This document shows positions 23,782 to 28,860 of a stretch of 28,860 nucleotides of DNA, one piece after another. This stretch comes from JBAXBF01 sp034429745. Its GTDB lineage: Bacteria > Chloroflexota > Anaerolineae > Anaerolineales > DRKV01. The position numbers were made by a program, and so were the translations under genes. Position 1 is the first letter of the stretch; every line of letters begins with the position of its first letter. The stretch is taken from NCBI GenBank assembly GCA_034429745.1, contig DAOUFY010000142.1, forward strand, positions 1 to 28,860, read 5' to 3'. A model generated the notes under the pieces. The model was not told the origin of the DNA. It saw only the letters and a list, made by a program, of their open reading frames with translations, and searched no databases.

Positions 23782-25572
23782 TTACTTTAATACTTGAATG
23801 CGTTCGCATTCCTCTATCCAACCTTCAATAACCTCAAAGCCGCCCTGCCAAAAAGTTGGCTGGGCAACATCCAAACCATGTTTTGCCAGCAATTCCACCG
23901 GCGCCTGCGACCCGCCGGCGCTGAGAATATCCAAATACATTGGCACAAAAGCCTTTCCCAGCTGACGATAGCGCTGATACAGCGACAGCACCAACAGCTG
24001 TCCAAATGAATATGCATAAACATAAAAAGGGGTTTGATAAAAGTGAGGAATGGTAATCCATTCCCAGCGGAACATAGGTTCAAGCTCCACTGCAGCGCCG
24101 AACTGCTGCTGCAAGTTTTGAAAATACATTTCGCTCAGCTCCGAAGGTGAGCTGCCGTTATGCAATGCCGTGTGGGCTTGGCGTTCAAATAGTGAAAAAT
24201 AAGCTTGGCGCATCACCGTTGCATACGCTTCTTCCAGCTGCTGAAAGAGCAATGCAGCGCGCAGCTTAGAATCTGATTCCCTCTGCAGCATTAAGTCTGT
24301 TACCAGCATCTCACCAAAGGTTGAAGCAGTTTCTGCCAATGGCAGAGGGGCTTGATAAGTGAAAATAGAGTGCTTGCCGGCTAATAATCCATGCACTGCA
24401 TGCCCCAATTCGTGAGCAAGCGTCGTTACATCCCGCACTTGATATTGATAATTGCAAAGCACCCAAGGGGTTAATTGCGGCACTACCGACCAGCAAAAAG
24501 CGCCATTTTGCTTGCCGGGCCTATCTTCAGCGTCAATATGGCGGGCAGCAAACACCTGTTCAGCCAACTTTGCCAACGTGGGATCGAAGCTTTGAAAAGC
24601 TTCAAAGATCAATCCTTTTGCCTCTTCCCAACCAAACCTTTTTTCGGATCTTTCAAGCGGAGCATAGAGATCAACCCGGCGCAAACGCTCCATCCCCAAG
24701 GCTTTAGCTTTCAGACGAAAATAACGCTGAAACAGCGGTGCTTTTTCTTCACATACTTGCAAAAGCGTGTTGACAATTTCATCTGGAATGTCGTTTTCCA
24801 AATTTCGAGCAGCTATGGGGCTGGAAAAGCCGCGCAAGCCAACCTTTTCATTATGCCAATCCTGGACAATGGCTTGATAAATCTGCCCCAGCAGGACTGC
24901 ATCGCGCGTAAAAACCTCATACAGCACCTTATATGCCCGCTCGCGCATCAGCGGATTTGGGTGGCGCACATAAGCCATTAAGCCATCTCGGGTGAGTGAT
25001 TTCACCTCATGGGGTGCCTCTGCCTCTTCGAGCTGAAAAACATAGCGGTTGGTTATCGTGTCATACAGCCGGCACAGGGTCTGCACACCATTCGCATTCT
25101 TGATGTTGATGATCTTTTCCTCAGCTTCTGAAAGAGTGTACTTTTCAAAACTGCGCTGCTTCTCCAACCAATAGCGAAAATCCCCAGCTGCTTCCATCAA
25201 ACGTTCGGCAGAAGGTTTGGGCAACTTCTTCCACCATAAGCCAAAGAATAAGCAGCGGTTTTCCAACTCCGCAGCTTTTTGCTCCAACTGTGTGAGCAGG
25301 TTTAATGCTTTTTCGTCCTGCGTATTCTCATAAAACTTCAACCCGGCAAACCCATACAGCCGATTGAATGCTGTATGTATTTCCTCCAACTGCTGCAAAA
25401 AGCTTAAGAAAGCTTCCGCCCCAATTGCTTCGGATAACTCCTGACGGCGTCCTTCGAACCGGCTCACCATCTCATCTAAGGTTTCAGCCGTCCTCAAAAA
25501 GCGCTCATCCTCCATCGAGAGGAACAAATCAGAGAGATCCCAGTGCGGTAATTGTTCCCGAATTACAGCCAT
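23782..25572 (-). CDS. pepF: M3-family oligoendopeptidase (PepF/thimet-like)
   Basis: 596 residues from the ATG at 25572, with AAGG 8 bases upstream; a TTG two codons earlier is less likely. It is a zinc metallopeptidase that cuts short peptides in the cytoplasm. The zinc motif is HELGHAVHG (His387, Glu388, His391), and the third ligand is in ETASTFGEML about 25 residues on. The N-terminal WDLSDLF is typical of the pepF-like clan. C-terminal markers are WITIPHFYQTPFYVYAYSFG (His and Tyr of the active site) and YLDILSAGGSQAPVELLAKHG (in part). It follows the YchF-like gene by 9 bases, and its ribosome site overlaps that gene's stop. It may degrade peptides imported elsewhere in the cell. Confidence 0.95.
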   Translation of the reverse strand: MAVIREQLPHWDLSDLFLSMEDERFLRTAETLDEMVSRFEGRRQELSEAIGAEAFLSFLQQLEEIHTAFNRLYGFAGLKFYENTQDEKALNLLTQLEQKAAELENRCLFFGLWWKKLPKPSAERLMEAAGDFRYWLEKQRSFEKYTLSEAEEKIINIKNANGVQTLCRLYDTITNRYVFQLEEAEAPHEVKSLTRDGLMAYVRHPNPLMRERAYKVLYEVFTRDAVLLGQIYQAIVQDWHNEKVGLRGFSSPIAARNLENDIPDEIVNTLLQVCEEKAPLFQRYFRLKAKALGMERLRRVDLYAPLERSEKRFGWEEAKGLIFEAFQSFDPTLAKLAEQVFAARHIDAEDRPGKQNGAFCWSVVPQLTPWVLCNYQYQVRDVTTLAHELGHAVHGLLAGKHSIFTYQAPLPLAETASTFGEMLVTDLMLQRESDSKLRAALLFQQLEEAYATVMRQAYFSLFERQAHTALHNGSSPSELSEMYFQNLQQQFGAAVELEPMFRWEWITIPHFYQTPFYVYAYSFGQLLVLSLYQRYRQLGKAFVPMYLDILSAGGSQAPVELLAKHGLDVAQPTFWQGGFEVIEGWIEECERIQVLK

Positions 25573-25581
25573 CAGCAAACC

Positions 25582-26664
25582 TTATATATTAAACCGAATA
25601 TGGACAATATCGCCATCTTGGACGATATACTGCTTGCCTTCCATGCGCAGCTTTCCTTGACTGCGCGCCTCTGCCAAACCCCCAAGAGCGATCAAGTCTT
25701 CATAAGAGACAACTTCAGCTCGAATAAAGCCTTTAGCCAGATCGGTGTGGATCGTGCCGGCTGCTTCTAAGGCCGTTGCACCGACCGGAATCGTCCAGGC
25801 GCGCACTTCATCCTCACCGACTGTAAAGAAGGATTGCAGCTTAAGCAGCTGATATGACAGGCGAATAACCTTAGAAAGACTCAGTTCCTCTATGCCATAC
25901 TCCTGCATAAACACTTGGGCATCTTGAGGGGACAGTTGAGCAATTTCCATCTCAAGCAGCCCTTGCAGTGCCACCTCTGCTGTAGCTTGCGGGTACTTAG
26001 TGGGAATGTTCGGTGGCGGCTGCCCTTCTCCCAAATTATATATCTTCAGCATTGGTTTTAAGCTTAAGAAACCAAAACTCGAAATGCTTTTGCGTTCCTC
26101 CTCTGTAAATTCAAGCGTACGCAAAGGGATTTCTTCACTCAGGGCTTGATGAAGCCGTTCAAACAAAGACAGCTCATGAGCCAAACGTTCTTTTTCCTTG
26201 CCGCCGAATTTGCCATACTCCTCACGGCTTTTTACCAATTTGCGTTCAACCATAATCAGATCGTTGAGCACAAACTCTGCATCCATCATTTCCACATCCC
26301 GCTGTGGCTCAACACTGCCAAGCGGATGCGGCAGCTGGGCGCGATCAAAACAGCGCACAACATGCAAGAAGCCATCCATTTGCGAAAGACGATTAAGCAG
26401 CGGACCAGACAGCCCCTTGGCAGATTCTTTGCCCGGGCTGCTTTCTATGCCGCCGAAATCCACATAAGTTGTTTTCGCATAAATCGTCTTCTGAGGCTTG
26501 AACATGGCTGAAAGGCGATCAATCCGCTCATCCGGCACATCCACCACAGAGGTATGCATCGCCAATTTTCCGCCGCCCTGAGAAGTGGGCTGATTGCCGC
26601 GCGTCAATGCATTAAAGATGGTGGTTTTTCCACTTTGTGGTAATCCTACAATACCAAGCTGCAT
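25582..26664 (-). CDS. YchF-like P-loop ATPase/GTPase with C-terminal TGS/DUF933 domain
   Basis: 360 residues, the usual YchF length. G1 reads GLPQSGKTTIFNALT, whereas canonical YchF has GLPNVGKST. G3 reads VDFGGIESSPG instead of DIAGLVKGA. The G4 region is IYNLGEG, matching the NxxE theme that makes YchF prefer ATP. A helical coiled-coil insertion spans about 130-200. The C-terminal TGS-like domain has FFTVGEDEVRAW and DLAKGFIRAEVVSYEDL (YchF-GTPase_C). It is therefore a YchF relative, probably a paralogous subgroup rather than the standard housekeeping protein. YchF binds ribosomes and is redox sensitive; transferring that role here is an inference. It heads the operon with pepF and the adenosine kinase. 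Confidence 0.93.
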   Translation of the reverse strand: MQLGIVGLPQSGKTTIFNALTRGNQPTSQGGGKLAMHTSVVDVPDERIDRLSAMFKPQKTIYAKTTYVDFGGIESSPGKESAKGLSGPLLNRLSQMDGFLHVVRCFDRAQLPHPLGSVEPQRDVEMMDAEFVLNDLIMVERKLVKSREEYGKFGGKEKERLAHELSLFERLHQALSEEIPLRTLEFTEEERKSISSFGFLSLKPMLKIYNLGEGQPPPNIPTKYPQATAEVALQGLLEMEIAQLSPQDAQVFMQEYGIEELSLSKVIRLSYQLLKLQSFFTVGEDEVRAWTIPVGATALEAAGTIHTDLAKGFIRAEVVSYEDLIALGGLAEARSQGKLRMEGKQYIVQDGDIVHIRFNI

Positions 26665-26683
26665 AGCTTTTCTCCTACCGTTG

Positions 26684-26692
26684 ATTATAACA
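26684..26692 (-). promoter_or_regulatory. Extended -10 promoter of the YchF-like operon
   Basis: On the minus strand TGT-TATAAT lies 19 bases before the ATG, with an AGGAG site between. The TTGACC upstream is only 9 bases away, too close to act as its -35. It diverges from the tRNA-Leu promoter. Confidence 0.6.
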
Positions 26693-26713
26693 GGAAATGG
26701 TCAAAAATTCCCC

Positions 26714-26742
26714 TTGACCTTGCATCCTTAATTGATTATACT
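26714..26742 (+). promoter_or_regulatory. Promoter of tRNA-Leu(CAA)
   Basis: TTGACC (26714-26719) and TATACT (26737-26742) with a 17-base spacer. Transcription would start about 6 bases before the mature tRNA. Confidence 0.82.
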
Positions 26743-26754
26743 TTAAACAGTAAT

Positions 26755-26836
26755 GCCGAAGTGGCGGAATTGGCAGACGCGCACGACTCAAAATCGTGTT
26801 CCCTCGGGAGTGTGGGTTCGATTCCCACCTTCGGCA
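26755..26836 (+). tRNA. tRNA-Leu(CAA): tRNA-Leu, anticodon CAA
   Basis: The acceptor GCCGAAG/CTTCGGC (26755-26761 and 26829-26835) is fully paired, with discriminator A26836. The anticodon stem CACGA/TCGTG encloses loop CTCAAAA, with CAA at 26789-26791. It has a class II variable arm, and the T loop is TTCGATT. No CCA is encoded. It reads UUG. Confidence 0.97.
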
Positions 26837-27048
26837 TTCAAAATTCCGAACGCAACGCAGAGGCTTTTCTTACCACAACAAGCTCGTCTGCATTGCCTGC
26901 AAGCGTCATAGTGCCATACAGTAAAGTAAACACATTTGGAAGAAGAGAGGGGAGGAGGGCAAGTATATATCTTTAATCCTTACAGGAATCGGTTTCAAGA
27001 TTTGCTATTGGCAAACCACCGTTTTCATGGAAGTAAGGGGAGGTAACC
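26837..27048 (+). other. Intergenic region between tRNA-Leu and glgC
   Basis: 212 bases without a gene. I see no clear terminator after the tRNA and no convincing promoter. TTGCCT with TACAGT 18 bases on (around 26897-26926) is a weak candidate. A small TTTGC/GCAAA hairpin lies about 30 bases before glgC. Confidence 0.5.
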
Positions 27049-28302
27049 ATGAATACCGTCAATGATATCTTAAGTGTTATTTTAGGGGGTGGAGTAGGCA
27101 AAAGGCTTTACCCTTTGACCAAAGAGAGAGCCAAACCGGCCGTGCCCATCGCGGGGAAATACCGCCTTATTGATGTACCCCTAAGCAATTGTATAAACTC
27201 CGGTATTCATCGCATTGCCATACTGACCCAATACAATTCGGTTTCGCTGCACCGCCACATCACCCAAACGTATCGTTTCGATTTCTTTCATAGCGGCTGG
27301 GTGCAAATTTGGGCTGCCGAACAAACCCCAACCAACACCGACTGGTATCAAGGCACAGCAGATGCCGTTCGCAAGCAGCTGACCGAGCTAACTTCCACCG
27401 GCGCAAAATACATCTTGATCCTTGCCGGCGACCACCTCTACCGCATGGACTATGAAGCTATGGCTGAATACCACTGGGCAACCGGCGCCGACATCACCAT
27501 CGCTGTTCAGCCGGTTTCTGCAGCCAATGCAGGGCGCTACGGCATTCTGCGCCGCGCAGATGACGGACGCATTGTTGATTTTGCCGAAAAACCAAAAGAT
27601 CCGCAGCGCTTAGCCGAGCTTGTCAGCCGCAATGACCCGGCAAGACCCTATTTAGGTTCAATGGGCATTTACATCTTCAACACCGAAGTGCTGATTGAAT
27701 ACCTGCAAGACACAGACTATACTGATTTTGGCGGCGACGTGATACCCCTCTCCATTAAGCAGCATAAAGTATATGGGTTTGATTTTGATGATTATTGGGA
27801 AGACATTGGAACAATCCGTTCATTTTACGATACCAACTTAAGCCTCACGCAGCCGAATTCTCCTTTTAACCTCTATGATGCACACTTCCCGATCTACACC
27901 CATGCCCGCTTTTTACCCGGCTCCATACTCGATGGATCTTCCCTGCATAACGTGCTGCTTACCGAAGGCTGCCGCATTGGCCGCGCCAAAATTCAAGACA
28001 GCGTTATCGGCTTACGCAGCATCATTGAAGGTGGCTGTGAGATAAGCTCCACCATTGTCATGGGCAATGACTATTATGAAAACTCCAACCCCAGCAGTTC
28101 CAACATACCTATGGGCGTTGGTCCAAACTGTGTCATTGAGGGAGCGATTTTGGATAAAAACGTGCGCATTGGGTCAAACGTAGTCATCAAACCCTTCCCG
28201 CGCGGTACCGACATTGACACAGACATGTATGTAGTTCGGGATGGGATTGTTGTTATCCCCAAGCGCACCATCATACCCGATGGAACAATCATAGCGCCAT
28301 AA
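27049..28302 (+). CDS. glgC: Glucose-1-phosphate adenylyltransferase (ADP-glucose pyrophosphorylase)
   Basis: 417 residues. It makes ADP-glucose from glucose-1-phosphate and ATP, the committed step of bacterial glycogen synthesis. The nucleotide-binding start is ILGGGVGKRLYPLTKERAKP, then YRLIDVPLSNCINSGI. The catalytic region is AGDHLYRMDY, and the sugar-phosphate segments include GRYGILRR, FAEKP and MGIYIFNTEVL. The C-terminal left-handed beta-helix (about 290-417) carries hexapeptide-like repeats such as GCRIGRAKIQDSVIGLRS. The MGNDYYE stretch resembles cyanobacterial/plant-type enzymes rather than the enteric one. The ATG is preceded by GGGGAGG with a 5-base spacer. No other glg gene is adjacent. 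Confidence 0.96.
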   Translation: MNTVNDILSVILGGGVGKRLYPLTKERAKPAVPIAGKYRLIDVPLSNCINSGIHRIAILTQYNSVSLHRHITQTYRFDFFHSGWVQIWAAEQTPTNTDWYQGTADAVRKQLTELTSTGAKYILILAGDHLYRMDYEAMAEYHWATGADITIAVQPVSAANAGRYGILRRADDGRIVDFAEKPKDPQRLAELVSRNDPARPYLGSMGIYIFNTEVLIEYLQDTDYTDFGGDVIPLSIKQHKVYGFDFDDYWEDIGTIRSFYDTNLSLTQPNSPFNLYDAHFPIYTHARFLPGSILDGSSLHNVLLTEGCRIGRAKIQDSVIGLRSIIEGGCEISSTIVMGNDYYENSNPSSSNIPMGVGPNCVIEGAILDKNVRIGSNVVIKPFPRGTDIDTDMYVVRDGIVVIPKRTIIPDGTIIAP

Positions 28303-28326
28303 TCCAGCAAGCTTAGGCTTTCTAAT

Positions 28327-28389
28327 AAGGATGAACTGCTCTGCCAAGGTACACACCTTTCGGTGAGCAGAATCATCCTTTAATTTTTT
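28327..28389. terminator. Elaborate three-tier hairpin and T-tract between glgC and the CRISPR array
   Basis: AAGGATGA (28327-28334) pairs with TCATCCTT (28373-28380). CTGCTC (28336-28341) pairs with GAGCAG (28365-28370), and AAGGT (28346-28350) pairs with ACCTT (28355-28359). Together they give about 19 bp with small bulges, followed by TAATTTTTT. It terminates glgC transcription and may also stop the CRISPR transcript coming from the right. Confidence 0.85.
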
Positions 28390-28428
28390 AAGCCAAGCTC
28401 GAGATCTAGCTGGCGGCGCGTCGGCTGA

Positions 28429-28860
28429 GTTTCAATCCCTTATAGGTAGGCTAAAAACAAAAGAATGAACAAGCCACAGTTGATTCGATTTATGGTTTCA
28501 ATCCCTTATAGGTAGGCTAAAAACCACAGATTGTTTCGCAAGAAAGTATAGAAGGAGCATTTGTTTCAATCCCTTATAGGTAGGCTAAAAACGAGGCTTT
28601 GTATTGATGCTTAACTGCCCCAAACATCGTTTCAATCCCTTATAGGTAGGCTAAAAACAGAGTACATGCACAGATTAGCCGAAAGATTAAGATACGTGTT
28701 TCAATCCCTTATAGGTAGGCTAAAAACAAAAATAAAAAAATAACGTCTCTATAGCAAAAAATGGGTTTCAATCCCTTATAGGTAGGCTAAAAACCACATA
28801 CAAGGTGTGGCGATATGGGTATTTGGAAAGAGTTTCAATCCCTTATAGGTAGGCTAAAAA
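28429..28860 (-). CRISPR. CRISPR array, seven repeats visible, cut by the right edge
   Basis: An identical 30-base repeat, plus-strand start GTTTCAATCCCTTATA and end GGTAGGCTAAAAAC, begins at 28429, 28495, 28563, 28629, 28698, 28765 and 28832 (the last lacks its final base at the window end). The six spacers are 36, 38, 36, 39, 37 and 37 bases and all differ. On the minus strand the repeat ends in ATTGAAAC, the typical 5' handle of type I-A/I-B/III crRNAs. The array is therefore most likely transcribed leftward, with the leader to the right outside the window. All repeats seen are perfect, including the one nearest glgC. No cas gene is in view, so the type stays open. Confidence 0.98.

Noticed and set aside
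26761..26976. Open frame starting inside tRNA-Leu(CAA)
   Set aside because: It begins within the mature tRNA, has no ribosome site and shows no recognisable domain.
28429..28860. Spacers matching sequences inside this window (self-targeting)
   Set aside because: Reading the six spacers against the window by eye showed no evident match; a computed search would be needed to exclude short or mismatched ones.

Overview
The window looks like bacterial chromosome. Promoters are of sigma-70 type, Shine-Dalgarno sites are clear, genes are tightly packed and often overlap, and the three tRNA genes do not encode CCA. The gene repertoire and the CRISPR repeat type suggest a thermophilic or anaerobic Chloroflexota-like organism (Anaerolineae-type). 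This taxonomic call is an inference from family impressions, not from a marker gene. The Fe-type superoxide dismutase and 2-Cys peroxiredoxin indicate that it meets oxygen at least occasionally.

Layout, left to right. (1) 1-1663, minus: the first 554 residues of a very large DEAD/DEAH-box helicase of the DUF1998-associated, DruE-like kind, running off the left edge. (2) 1871-2240: promoter, structured leader, tRNA-Ser(UGA), tRNA-Ser(GCU) and a terminator. (3) 2276-7909, plus: an uptake operon made of a YtcJ-type amidohydrolase, two Dpp/Opp permeases, a solute-binding lipoprotein and a GlcG/HbpS-like protein, closed by a strong terminator. It has no ABC ATPase gene. (4) 8131-9693, plus: an orphan PAS histidine kinase. 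(5) 9674-12089, minus: gpmA, 2-Cys peroxiredoxin, an unrecognised possibly 2H-like protein and a Cys-rich ArsR regulator. This operon diverges from a GCS2/YbdK-type carboxylate-amine ligase (12211-13371) across a short region with an ArsR-like palindrome. (6) 13377-15432, minus: UPF0173 metallo-hydrolase, methyltransferase and methionine aminopeptidase, abutting one another. (7) 15637-15999, plus: a small membrane protein of the 4-TM holin/YvlD family behind a promoter with repeated motifs. (8) 16260-17265, minus: Fe-SOD and a two-cluster ferredoxin. (9) 17410-20569, plus: an EamA transporter followed closely by FtsK/SpoIIIE. (10) 20822-26664, minus: a YchF-like P-loop ATPase, M3 oligoendopeptidase and adenosine-specific kinase, then a GAF histidine kinase with its NarL-type regulator. 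(11) 26755-28302, plus: tRNA-Leu(CAA) and glgC. (12) 28327-28860: an elaborate hairpin/terminator, then a CRISPR array of seven repeats cut by the right edge, with no cas genes in view.

Most of the window is housekeeping and stress metabolism. Defence-type content lies at both ends: the large helicase on the left and the CRISPR array on the right. The less ordinary points are the DruE-like helicase, the ATPase-less transporter operon, the candidate thiol/redox regulon around the ArsR palindrome, the non-canonical YchF paralogue, the adenosine-specific kinase next to a two-component system, and the CRISPR strand inferred from its 5'-handle sequence.
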